Shown: piece after piece, positions 32,251 through 40,352 of the stretch
Position numbering within the stretch: the first letter of the stretch is position 1
How the letters are laid out: every line of letters begins with the position of its first letter
Source: Pseudaquabacterium pictum
GTDB lineage: Bacteria; Pseudomonadota; Gammaproteobacteria; Burkholderiales; Burkholderiaceae_C
DNA length: 47,300 nucleotides
NCBI RefSeq assembly: GCF_005403045.1
Contig: NZ_BJCL01000026.1
Location: 1 to 47,300, forward strand
Reading direction: 5' to 3'
Notes under the pieces: generated by a model
Seen by the model: only the letters and a program-made list of their open reading frames with translations
What the model was told of the DNA's origin: nothing
Database searches by the model: none
Position numbers and translations under genes: made by a program

Positions 32251-33062
32251 CCAGCCCCTACGCCGAACTGCAGTTGGCCCGCGACGGCGACGTTGCCATC
32301 CTGACGCTGGACAACCCGGCGCGGCTGAACCCGATCAGCGCCACGCTGCAGGCCAGCCTGCTGCGCGCCATCGCCGACTTGGCGGCCGACACCAGTGTGC
32401 GTGCCCTGGTGCTGACCGGCGCCGGCCGCGCCTTCTGCTCGGGCGCCGATCTGGCCGGTGGCATCTCCACCCCCGACCCGCAAGGCCGCAGCCCCGGCAA
32501 CCGCGCCGCCGATGCGATGCATGCGGTGACCAACCGCATCGTGCTCGACCTGCGTGCGCTGCCGATGCCGGTGGTCTGCGCCATCAACGGCGTGGCCGCC
32601 GGCGGCGGCCTGGGCCTGGCCCTGGCAGGTGATGTGGTGCTGGCCGCCCGTTCGGCCTACTTCTACCTGCCGTTCATGGCCAAGCTGGGCATCGTGCCCG
32701 ATGTGGGCAGCACCTGGTTCTACCAGCGCCTGCTGGGCAGCGGCCGCGCCACCGCGCTGACCCTGCTGGGCGACAAGCTGCCGGCCGAGAAGGCCGCCGC
32801 CTGGGGCCTGGTCTGGGACTGCGTCGACGATGCCGAGCTGCTGCCACGCGCCCTGGCCACCGCCCGCCAGCTGGCCACGCTGCCGGCCCATGCCGCGCTG
32901 GAAACCCGCCGCGCCTATGACGCCGCCGCCACCAGCACCCTGGCCGACCAGCTGGCCTACGAGGCCGAGCGCCAGCGGGTGCTGATCGACAAGCCCGAAT
33001 TTGCCGAAGGCGTGGCCGCCTTCCTGGCCAAGCGGACGCCGGCCTTCCCGCCGCGCGCCTGA
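32247..33062 (+). CDS. Enoyl-CoA hydratase/isomerase
   Basis: Crotonase-fold protein of 271 residues. The oxyanion-hole segments are AFCSGADLAGGI (about 66-77) and CAINGVAAGGGLGLALAGDVVLAA (about 111-134). The catalytic-Glu positions of classical hydratases are not clearly both kept: at the second position PFMAKLGIVPDVGSTWF resembles the PaaG-like isomerase or hydratase branch with Asp. Hydration or double-bond isomerisation of an enoyl-CoA is expected, substrate unknown. It begins in the ATGA overlap with the DUF6285-like gene, with an AGGAA ribosome site just upstream, and ends eight bases before the convergent PEP-CTERM gene. Confidence 0.9.
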   Translation: MTSPYAELQLARDGDVAILTLDNPARLNPISATLQASLLRAIADLAADTSVRALVLTGAGRAFCSGADLAGGISTPDPQGRSPGNRAADAMHAVTNRIVLDLRALPMPVVCAINGVAAGGGLGLALAGDVVLAARSAYFYLPFMAKLGIVPDVGSTWFYQRLLGSGRATALTLLGDKLPAEKAAAWGLVWDCVDDAELLPRALATARQLATLPAHAALETRRAYDAAATSTLADQLAYEAERQRVLIDKPEFAEGVAAFLAKRTPAFPPRA

Positions 33063-33070
33063 GCGGCGCG

Positions 33071-34012
33071 TCAGAGGCCGCTGCGCCGCCGCCGTGTGGC
33101 CCAGCCCAGGCCGGCCAGGCCGGCCAGCATCAGGGCGTAGGTGCCGGGCTCGGGGATCGGCGGCGCCGCGCCGGACGGCAGATCAATGGCCACCGCCACC
33201 AGGCTGAGGGCGTCATTGACCGTGGACATGCTGAAGTTCATGGCATTGCTGCCGGGGCTCAGGAAGCTTGTGACGTCGAAGCCGCGGATGTCCCAGAGGG
33301 CACCGTTGGCGACGCCGCCGGTCCCGCGCGGCGTCGAGTCGCCCTGGAAGATGCCGCCGGTGGCCAGCACATCGCCGTTGAGCAGCAGCGTGCCATCGTC
33401 ATCGTCGCTGAAGTTCTGGCCGTCGGACACATGCATGTGCAGCCCGACTGCACCGCCGCTGTAGTTGATGCCGGACAGCGTGGTGTTCCAGCCAACCGCG
33501 TCGTAGGGATTCGGCCAGTTCGCATCGTTGCCGTTGAACAGGACGACATCGCGGTTGTTGGCGGCGTTGCCGTCGTCGTAGAAGACGATCAGCGAGGCGC
33601 CGTTGATCTCCACGCCAGGCTTGGTCATGTCGCCCAGCGCATAGCTGCCGTTGCCGCTGACCAGGGCCGTGACATCGGCGCGGTAGGCCTGGCTGTTGTC
33701 GAAGCCCCAGAAGTTGTCGTCCGACAGACCGGTGCTCGTGCCCACGATGGCGTTGCCGGCAAAGCTGATGCCGGCATTGGCGCTGTCCGAGGTCGGATTG
33801 GCCGGACCGTGCCAGTACAGATAGGCGCGTGTCACCGGCCCGCGGACTGCCGACAGCGCGATCTCGCCGCTGCCCACCCCACGCAGGCCGCCGACGCCGG
33901 CCTGGGTCCAGTCGGTGTTGAACACGGTGGTGAAGTTGACCAGGTCGCTGGCAGTGGCGGTGCCGGCCGCGAGAAGCGTGGCCAGCGCGACAGCGGCTGT
34001 GCGTGCATGCAT
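33071..34012 (-). CDS. PEP-CTERM surface protein, beta-rich (DUF3344-like)
   Basis: Exported protein of 313 residues from ATG 34012, with the ribosome site AAGGGGG just upstream. A signal peptide (MHARTAAVALATLLAAGTATA) is followed by a beta-rich extracellular domain: VTRAYLYWHGPAN, DDNFWGFDNSQAYRADVTALVSGNGSY, LIVFYDDGNAANNRDVVLFNGND. This resembles DUF3344-type or similar proteins. The C-terminus PEPGTYALMLAGLAGLGW followed by RRRR is a full PEP-CTERM signal: PEP motif, TM helix, basic tail. Such proteins are processed by an exosortase and end up in the matrix or cell surface; no exosortase gene is in the window. It diverges from a second PEP-CTERM gene. Confidence 0.85.
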   Translation of the reverse strand: MHARTAAVALATLLAAGTATASDLVNFTTVFNTDWTQAGVGGLRGVGSGEIALSAVRGPVTRAYLYWHGPANPTSDSANAGISFAGNAIVGTSTGLSDDNFWGFDNSQAYRADVTALVSGNGSYALGDMTKPGVEINGASLIVFYDDGNAANNRDVVLFNGNDANWPNPYDAVGWNTTLSGINYSGGAVGLHMHVSDGQNFSDDDDGTLLLNGDVLATGGIFQGDSTPRGTGGVANGALWDIRGFDVTSFLSPGSNAMNFSMSTVNDALSLVAVAIDLPSGAAPPIPEPGTYALMLAGLAGLGWATRRRRSGL

Positions 34013-34100
34013 GGAACCCCCTTGGGACATGTGGTGTTGGTGCGGACCAATTTCACCGGCGGCCAGGCCGGTGTCAACGGCGGTTCGTGGGGGGGCGGTG

Positions 34101-34146
34101 GCTGCCGCTCGGCCAGCGTGGCAGCAGGCCCTGGGCCAGGGTGGCG
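34101..34146. repeat. Direct repeat copy A: relic of the STAND-WD40 gene 3' end
   Basis: This stretch matches 35038-35083 in the same orientation at all but about five of 46 positions, with a 22-base identical core (34120-34141). Read on the minus strand it encodes TLAQGLLPRW, as in the C-terminus of the STAND-WD40 protein (ALAQGLLPRWLGGSR). It lies in the 282-bp divergent gap between the two PEP-CTERM genes, outside any gene. It looks like a leftover from duplication or insertion. Confidence 0.6.
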
Positions 34147-34294
34147 GCCGCCGGCGTGCGCCCCCCCAGTTGCGGGTGCCAATGTCATCAAATTGACGGT
34201 GGCGCGGACAGGCGTGTCTGGCAAATTGCGGGGCGGGCGGGAGCATCCTCCTCGCCCAGCACCTCACCGGCCCGCCAACCCGTCAAGAGCATCC

Positions 34295-35017
34295 ATGACC
34301 CTTCCGTCGATCCTTCGCTCCCGCGTGGCCCTGGCCGCGCTCCTTGCCTGTGCCGCAGCGGCCCATGCCGAGCGCGTTGACGTCACCGTCGACGCCGCGA
34401 TGCCCTGGGTGGGCTTCGTGAACCTGTTCGAACGCCCCGCCGGCGCCGCCGACCGGGGCGCGCGCGTGGACGGGTTCTTCTTGAACACCGACCTGGCTGC
34501 GCTGCCTGCCAGCATCGCAGGGAGCCAGGCCATGCTGGCGCCAAACGGCACGCTCGGTGGTGCACCGCGCGACGGCACGGACTGGTGGATCGCCGACGGC
34601 AAGGGCGGCCATCTGCCGAACCGCGTGATCGAGGCCAACGTCTACGTCGACACCGGCTTCAGCGGCGTGGCCCTGGGCGGCAAGACCGTGCGCTTCAGCG
34701 GCACCACGCTGGCCAGCAGCCTGGCCGCGCCCTATGTGGCCTATGCCTTCATCCGCGACTTCCTGCCGGGCTACCAGTCCGGCTACACCGAATCCAGCGT
34801 GGCGCTTGTCGCTGGCCAGGCCTTCGAATTGACCCTGGACACGGTGCTCGGTCACCCGGTGCAGTACGGCTTCGCGCTGGTGGGGCCGAACGCCGATCCG
34901 GCTGCCCTCGGCAGCCTGGGCAGCATCACCATCAGTGCGGTGCCGGAGCCGGCAACGCCGGCCATGCTGTTGCTGGGCGCCGCGGCGCTGCTGGGCTGGA
35001 TGCGCCGGCAGCGCTGA
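34295..35017 (+). CDS. PEP-CTERM protein, second of a divergent pair
   Basis: Exported protein of 240 residues from ATG 34295. The signal peptide is MTLPSILRSRVALAALLACAAAAHA. The mature part is beta-rich and unrecognised: VDVTVDAAMPWVGFVNLFERP, DWWIADGKGGHLPNRVIEANVYVDTGFSG, KTVRFSGTTLA. It ends in PEPATPAMLLLGAAALLGW plus MRRQR, a complete PEP-CTERM sorting signal. It shares the signal, not the body, with the divergent neighbour. The gene is bracketed by direct repeats (34101-34146 and 35038-35083), as if it had been inserted beside the STAND-WD40 gene. It ends 14 bases from the convergent STAND-WD40 stop. Confidence 0.8.
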   Translation: MTLPSILRSRVALAALLACAAAAHAERVDVTVDAAMPWVGFVNLFERPAGAADRGARVDGFFLNTDLAALPASIAGSQAMLAPNGTLGGAPRDGTDWWIADGKGGHLPNRVIEANVYVDTGFSGVALGGKTVRFSGTTLASSLAAPYVAYAFIRDFLPGYQSGYTESSVALVAGQAFELTLDTVLGHPVQYGFALVGPNADPAALGSLGSITISAVPEPATPAMLLLGAAALLGWMRRQR

Positions 35018-35031
35018 CGCTGCAGGCCATG

Positions 35032-38000
35032 TCAGCGGCTGCCGCCCAGCCAGCGCGGCAGCAGGCCCTGGGCCAGGGCGGCAGCGTCTTCCGCCTCGGG
35101 CGGGCCGGCCAGCTGCACCGCGGCGCGGGCCTGGCTGGCCAGCTGGTCCGACGGCAGGCTGCAGGCGCGGCAGCGGTCGAAGCGCACCGTGCCATCGGTG
35201 CTGGCCGACAGCAGCTGCTGGCCGTCGGCACTGAACTGCACCGCGGTCACCGCATCGGCATGGCGCTCGACCAGGGCCAGCTCGCGGCCGCTGGCGGCAT
35301 CCCACAGGCGCAGGCTGCTGTCGGTGCTGCCGGTCAGCACCTGGCGGCCGTCGGGGCTGAAGGCGGCCGAGGTCAGCGCGCCGGCATGGCCGCCCTGCAG
35401 CAGCACCGGCGCCCCGGTGCCGGCCACCGGCCACACCCGGGCGGTGCGGTCGCCGCTGGCGGTGACCAGGGCCTTGCTGTCGGGGCTGAAGACCAGGCTG
35501 CGCAGGTCACCGCGGTGGCCGCGCAGTTCACGCGGGGCGGCTGTGGGCGCGTTGCGGTCCCACAATAGGGCATGGTCGCCGCGGGCGGCGGCCAGCCAGC
35601 GGCCGTCGGGGCTGAGCGCCGCGGCGCTGAGGTGGCCTTGTGGCACGCTCAGCTTGAGCAGCGGTGCGCCGGGCGCGTCGCCGTCCAGGGCCTTGGCCGG
35701 CCACACCGCCAGCTCCTCCGGCCCGCCGGGGGCGGCGGGTGGCCGCAGCGTGACCAGCTCGGGCCGGCCGGTGGCGAAGGCGGCCCAGGCCCAGGTGTCC
35801 AGCCAGGCCGGATTCAGGCGCTGGCGGGTGCCGGCATCCCACAGCAGCGGCTTGGTGGTCTGGTAGACATCCTGGGTGATGCCCACGCCCAGCACGCGCT
35901 TGCCGTCGGCACTGAAGCTGGCCTGCACCACCGCGTCGGTGCCCACCTTGGCCAGCCACTCGCTGTCGGTGCTGGCGCGGGTGGCCAGGTCGGCCAGCGG
36001 GCTGATGCGGCAGTGGTTGGGTGTGGCCGGCGTGGCCTCGCCGCACAGCACCGCGCGCTGGGCGGTGGGATCGATGGCCGCGGCCAGCTGCCAGGGCCGG
36101 CCGGCGGCCAGCATCACCGGCCGGGTGATCTGCCAGCGGCGCAACGTGCGGTCGCGGCTGACGGTGACCACGGCATCGCCGGCCGGGCTGAAGATGGCGC
36201 GGGTGACCTCGTTGCGGTGGCCGCGCAGCGCCGCGATGGCGGTGGCCGCGCGGGACGACCACAGCTGCGCCGTGCCGTCGGCACTGGACGAGACCAGCAG
36301 CTCGCCGTCCTTCGACGGGTTGGCATCGGTCACCGCATCGGCATGCAGGCGGGCGTCGAAGGTCTTCTCGTCCGACCAGAAGAACACCCGCTTGTCCGAG
36401 CGGGTCATCAGCAGGTACTTGTCGTCGGCACGCTGCACGAAGCGCACGCCCAGCACCGGGCGGTCATGGGCCAGCACGCCGGGGTTGGCCGCATTGCCCT
36501 CCAGCTGCGCCAGCCGGCGCCGGTCCAGGTCCAGCGTCCAGACGCGTGCCGAGCTGTCGTCGGACACGCTGGCCAGCAGGGTGTTGTCGCTGGGGTGGAA
36601 GGCCATGTCGCGCACCGCGGCGCGGTGGCGCAGCGCATTGGCCGGCTGCGCGCCGATCCAGGCGCCGCCGGCCTGGCCACGCCTCCACACCAGCAGGTCG
36701 CCATTGGCCTGGCCGCTGGCCAGGTACTGGCCGTCGGTCGAGAAGGCCAGCGCATTGATGGTGGGCGTCTGCTCGTCACCGGCCTGCAGCTGGCCGCGGG
36801 CCAGCACGCCCTGCGGCCCCAGGTCCCACAGCAGCAAGGCGCCGTTGTAGCAGCCCACCGCCAGTTGGGCCGGCTGGCCGGCGCGTGCCGCGGTGTAGGC
36901 GACGCTGGCCACGGCATTGCCGTTGCCGGGGCAGGGCAGGTCGGCGCGGGTCTTGCCGTCCAGCGTCTGCAGCCGCACCTGGTAGTCGTCAGTGAAGCTG
37001 ATGATCTGCTCGCCCAGCTGCCAGGCCCGCACCACGTTGGCCGGCGTGGGCACCTTGTGCAGGGTCTTGAGGCTGGCGGCATCCAGCAGCCACACGCTGC
37101 GGCCGCCGGCCACCAGCAGGCGCTGGCCGTCGTCGGTGTAGCGGGCCTCGGTCAGCGGCTCGTCCAGCGGCAGCAGCTGGGCAGTGCGCGCCACCTCCAG
37201 CGCCGACATGGCCTGGCGCAGCGCGTAGTCGGCCCGCAGGTTGCGGCTGTCCTGCTGCAGTGCGCCCAGCGCCAGGCGGGCGCTGCGCACCGGGTCCTGC
37301 GCCTGGGCCAGCACCGCGCGGCTGACCAGCTCGCGCGAGCGCGCCTGGCTCTGCAGCGTGATGCCCACCACCGCCGCGGCCACCGACACCACCACCACCG
37401 CCGCCACCAGGCCGCGGATGCCCAGCGTGCGCCGGCGGTGGCGCCGCTCGGCTTGTTGCTCGGCCGCGGTGCTGGCATCCAGGAAGGTCTGGATGGCCTG
37501 CAGCCGGGTGGCCGCCTCGTCGGCCGTGCCGCCCAGGCACAGCCGCAGCCAGGCCGGGTTGGGCTGGAAGCGCTGCTGCCAGGTGCGGGCACGCACCAGG
37601 TCCAGCCCGTGGCGCAGCTCGCCCTGGCCCTGGGCCTGGGCCTGGGCTTCGCGCACCAGGTCGTGCAGCTCGGTGCTGCCGTCCACCTCGGCCTGCACCC
37701 AGCCGCGCAGCCGCGCCCACTGGCGCATCAGGCTCTCGTGGCTGATGTCGATGACCGGGTTGTCGGCCAGCGGCCGCTCGGTGCCCGGCACCAGGAAGGC
37801 GGTGTCGGCGCGGCGGTAGCGCTCGACCACCTGGGTGACCGCGGCGTTGCCTTCGGGCGTGCCGCCGCCGCAGATGGCGCAGAGCTGCGAGAACTCCAGC
37901 GGGCGCCGCACCTCGGTGCCTTCTGCCACCCGTTCGGTCAGTGCGCGGAACACCCGTTCCACCGTGCCGCCGGATGCGCCCAGCGCGCCCAGCGACTCCC

Positions 38001-38946
38001 AGGCCTCGTCGGCATGGTTGTTCAATGCGTTGGCGGCGGCGCCGGTGGCCAGGTAGTCTTCCAGGTCGATGGGCCGGCTGCCGCCGGTGGCCTGGGCCCA
38101 CTGCTGCCAGGTGCGCGACAGCGCATGCTGCATCACCGGCAGGTCGTCGAAATCGTCGCTGACGTCGTTCAGCAGCCGCTGCACCAGGCGCGGGGCGATG
38201 CGCGCGCCGCGCAGCTCCACCGGCTTGACGATGGCTTCCTTGCGCTGGTCGCGCTTCAGCCGCGGCACCAGGTAGCCGCCGCGGCTGGCGGCCTCGGGCA
38301 GATCGCGGAAATCGGCGCAGGCGCCCAGGGTGTCGCTGCGCAGCGTGATGACCACGCTGACGCGCGATTCGGGGTCGGCCGCCGCCTGCAGCAGCAGCTT
38401 GACGAAGGCCGCGGCCTCGTCCGGATCGGCCATGCGCTTGAAGCGGAAGATCTCCTCGAACTGGTCGACCACCACCAGCACCCGGGCCGTGGCGGGCAGG
38501 CGGGAATTGCGCACCGCTTCCACCAGGCCCAGGCCGCCCAGGCGCAGCTGGCCATACAGCGTGTCGGCCCGCGCGGTCGGCGCGTCGGCGTCGCTGCGGC
38601 CGGCATCGGCGGTGGCGGGTGCCGCCTCCAGCGCCTCGGCCAGCGGGCCGGCCAGGTTGGCGATGGGCCGGTTGCCGGGGTGCATCACCACCGGGCGCCA
38701 GTCGGTCTCGAAGTCCTCGGCGTGGCGGCGCTTCAGCTCGTTGAGCAGGCCGGCCAGCACCAGCGACGACTTGCCGCAGCCCGACGCCCCCGAGACCGCG
38801 ATGAACGGCACCTCGGCCAGCCGGGCCACCAGTTCGTTGATCTGCTGCTGGCGGCCGAAGAAGCGGTCGGACTCGCCGGGCTTGAAGGCCCGCAGCCCGG
38901 GGAAGGGATTGGCGGCGATCAGCGCATAGGCGGCGGCGCTCGTCAT
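35032..38946 (-). CDS. nSTAND1-type NTPase with TM helix and WD40 propellers
   Basis: Large sensor-type protein, 1304 residues from ATG 38946 (MTSAAAYALIAANPFPGLRAFKPGE). NPFPGLRAF...FFGRQQQI is the hallmark opening of nSTAND1. Walker A is GASGCGKSS (~51-59) and Walker B is VLVVVDQFEEIF (~150). A helical region and winged-helix part follow to ~490, then one TM helix (~507-530, GLVAAVVVVSVAAAVVGI). From ~600 to 1280 there are about a dozen WD40 blades (SPDGRWLAAARGDHALLWDR, SPDSKALVTASGDRTARVWPV, SPDGRQVLTGSTDSSLRLWDA), enough for two propellers. STAND proteins oligomerise on ligand binding and switch on an effector. The ATGA overlap with the TIR gene couples the two proteins. Confidence 0.88.
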   Translation of the reverse strand: MTSAAAYALIAANPFPGLRAFKPGESDRFFGRQQQINELVARLAEVPFIAVSGASGCGKSSLVLAGLLNELKRRHAEDFETDWRPVVMHPGNRPIANLAGPLAEALEAAPATADAGRSDADAPTARADTLYGQLRLGGLGLVEAVRNSRLPATARVLVVVDQFEEIFRFKRMADPDEAAAFVKLLLQAAADPESRVSVVITLRSDTLGACADFRDLPEAASRGGYLVPRLKRDQRKEAIVKPVELRGARIAPRLVQRLLNDVSDDFDDLPVMQHALSRTWQQWAQATGGSRPIDLEDYLATGAAANALNNHADEAWESLGALGASGGTVERVFRALTERVAEGTEVRRPLEFSQLCAICGGGTPEGNAAVTQVVERYRRADTAFLVPGTERPLADNPVIDISHESLMRQWARLRGWVQAEVDGSTELHDLVREAQAQAQGQGELRHGLDLVRARTWQQRFQPNPAWLRLCLGGTADEAATRLQAIQTFLDASTAAEQQAERRHRRRTLGIRGLVAAVVVVSVAAAVVGITLQSQARSRELVSRAVLAQAQDPVRSARLALGALQQDSRNLRADYALRQAMSALEVARTAQLLPLDEPLTEARYTDDGQRLLVAGGRSVWLLDAASLKTLHKVPTPANVVRAWQLGEQIISFTDDYQVRLQTLDGKTRADLPCPGNGNAVASVAYTAARAGQPAQLAVGCYNGALLLWDLGPQGVLARGQLQAGDEQTPTINALAFSTDGQYLASGQANGDLLVWRRGQAGGAWIGAQPANALRHRAAVRDMAFHPSDNTLLASVSDDSSARVWTLDLDRRRLAQLEGNAANPGVLAHDRPVLGVRFVQRADDKYLLMTRSDKRVFFWSDEKTFDARLHADAVTDANPSKDGELLVSSSADGTAQLWSSRAATAIAALRGHRNEVTRAIFSPAGDAVVTVSRDRTLRRWQITRPVMLAAGRPWQLAAAIDPTAQRAVLCGEATPATPNHCRISPLADLATRASTDSEWLAKVGTDAVVQASFSADGKRVLGVGITQDVYQTTKPLLWDAGTRQRLNPAWLDTWAWAAFATGRPELVTLRPPAAPGGPEELAVWPAKALDGDAPGAPLLKLSVPQGHLSAAALSPDGRWLAAARGDHALLWDRNAPTAAPRELRGHRGDLRSLVFSPDSKALVTASGDRTARVWPVAGTGAPVLLQGGHAGALTSAAFSPDGRQVLTGSTDSSLRLWDAASGRELALVERHADAVTAVQFSADGQQLLSASTDGTVRFDRCRACSLPSDQLASQARAAVQLAGPPEAEDAAALAQGLLPRWLGGSR
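35038..35083. repeat. Direct repeat copy B, inside the 3' end of the STAND-WD40 gene
   Basis: Second copy of the repeat described at 34101-34146, here as functional coding sequence for the last ~15 residues of the STAND-WD40 protein. The distance between copies is 937 bases. Confidence 0.6.
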
Positions 38947-40340
38947 GCCGCACCATCCAGGAAGCGGCGCAGCTCGGCCTCGCCGTTGCTGACCACCGCA
39001 TTGACCATGCGCGCCTTCTTGGTGGTGAAGCTGGCCTTCTCGTCGCTGCCCTCGCCGGCGGCCACGATGCACAGGCGCTCGGGCCCCAGCCGGTCGGCCA
39101 GCGCGTCCAGGTCCATCAGGTCGAAGACCCAGTCCTCCGACTGCCGGTGCCAGAAGATGATGGCCTGCGGGCAGGCCGCCAGCGTGCGGGCCAGGCGTTC
39201 CTCGTCCTTGGGCGTGGCGCGGCTGAACTTCAGCGGCCGCGGCTCCACGCCCAGCTTGTCGGCCAGCAGGGTCTTCAGCGGGCCCAGGTCGGCCAGGTCG
39301 CCGTCTTCCACCAGCACCGCCACCTCGCGCGGCTTGGGCGGTGCCTTGGGCGTGGGCTTGGGCAGCTTGTCCAGCATCAGCGTCTTCAGGTCCTCCAGGC
39401 TGCCCTGCAGGTAGTCGACACCGTCGTTGGCCAGGTCGCTCTCGATGTAGTCCATCAGGCTGCGGGTGCTGGCGTCGGTGGCGGCGGCGGGCTGGATCCA
39501 CACCAGCGGCGCCGGCCGGCCGCGCTGCTTCATCTCGGCATGGGCCAGTTCCAGCTGCAGCCGGGCGCGCGCCGGCGTCAGCGGCTCGATGCTGGCCTGG
39601 CGCTGCACCAGGTGGATGCACAGCAGGGCCTCGCCCAGGTCGCGGGTGATGCGCTCGCGGTGGTCGTCGGCATTCCACAGGTACTCGTTCTCGGGCACCA
39701 CCAGGAAGCCGCGCTGGCGCAGGTCGGTGCGCAGGCGCTCGCGCTCCTGCTGCAGCTCGGGGCCGACGTTGGCGATGAACACCTTGCCCAGCGCCAGCTT
39801 CTTCTGCTGGCCCTGCAGTTCCTCCAGCGCGGTCATCAGGTCGAAGACCACCCGGCCCAGGCGCTCCTGGTAGTCGTTGTAGTCGCGCTTGGGGTCCAGC
39901 TCGCGCCAGGGCTTGGGGTCGAGGTTGAAGAATTCGTGGTGGCCGATCTCGGCCAGCTCGCGCGGCACTTCCTGGTCGGGCTTGGTCGGGTGCTTGTAGA
40001 TCGGCACCAGCCGGCGGCCGTCGCGGCCGTCGGCCGATTTCAGCCGGCCCAGGAAGCGGTCGAGCTCCTTGCGGCACTCGTCGCTGTCGAAGTAGGTGCG
40101 GGAGATCACCGCCAGGAAGATGCCGGTGGAGTCCACCGCCTCGGCGATCTCGGGCCGCCAGGCCTTGCCGGCCTCCAGCTGCTCCTTGTCCTTCCAGAGC
40201 TTGATCTGGGGACTCACCAGGTCGCGCAGCCGCAGCTCCACCGTCTCGCAGAAGTTGTCGACCCAGGGGTCTTCACCGGCATTGGAGGTGCGCCGGTAGC
40301 TGATGAACAGGTCGTTGTTGAACTGCGGCAGGAATGCCAT
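38943..40340 (-). CDS. TIR-domain protein with two further Rossmann-like segments
   Basis: Protein of 465 residues from ATG 40340. Residues ~9-150 are a TIR domain: NDLFISYRRTSN (strand A, box 1), LWKDKEQLEAGKAW, IFLAVISRTYFDSDECRKELDRF, with the Glu of CRKE where TIR NADases keep their catalytic Glu. Residues ~178-330 look like a second such fold (KVFIANVGPELQQERERLRTD, DLGEALLCIHLVQ), resembling DUF4062. Residues ~333-460 are a third (VAVLVEDGDLADLGPL, ACPQAIIFWHRQSEDW, LCIVAAGEG). TIR enzymes cleave NAD+ or make signalling nucleotides in bacterial immunity. It lies 12 bases after the DUF4231-like gene and overlaps the STAND-WD40 start. Confidence 0.85.
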   Translation of the reverse strand: MAFLPQFNNDLFISYRRTSNAGEDPWVDNFCETVELRLRDLVSPQIKLWKDKEQLEAGKAWRPEIAEAVDSTGIFLAVISRTYFDSDECRKELDRFLGRLKSADGRDGRRLVPIYKHPTKPDQEVPRELAEIGHHEFFNLDPKPWRELDPKRDYNDYQERLGRVVFDLMTALEELQGQQKKLALGKVFIANVGPELQQERERLRTDLRQRGFLVVPENEYLWNADDHRERITRDLGEALLCIHLVQRQASIEPLTPARARLQLELAHAEMKQRGRPAPLVWIQPAAATDASTRSLMDYIESDLANDGVDYLQGSLEDLKTLMLDKLPKPTPKAPPKPREVAVLVEDGDLADLGPLKTLLADKLGVEPRPLKFSRATPKDEERLARTLAACPQAIIFWHRQSEDWVFDLMDLDALADRLGPERLCIVAAGEGSDEKASFTTKKARMVNAVVSNGEAELRRFLDGAA

Positions 40341-40352
40341 GGTGCGGCCTGG

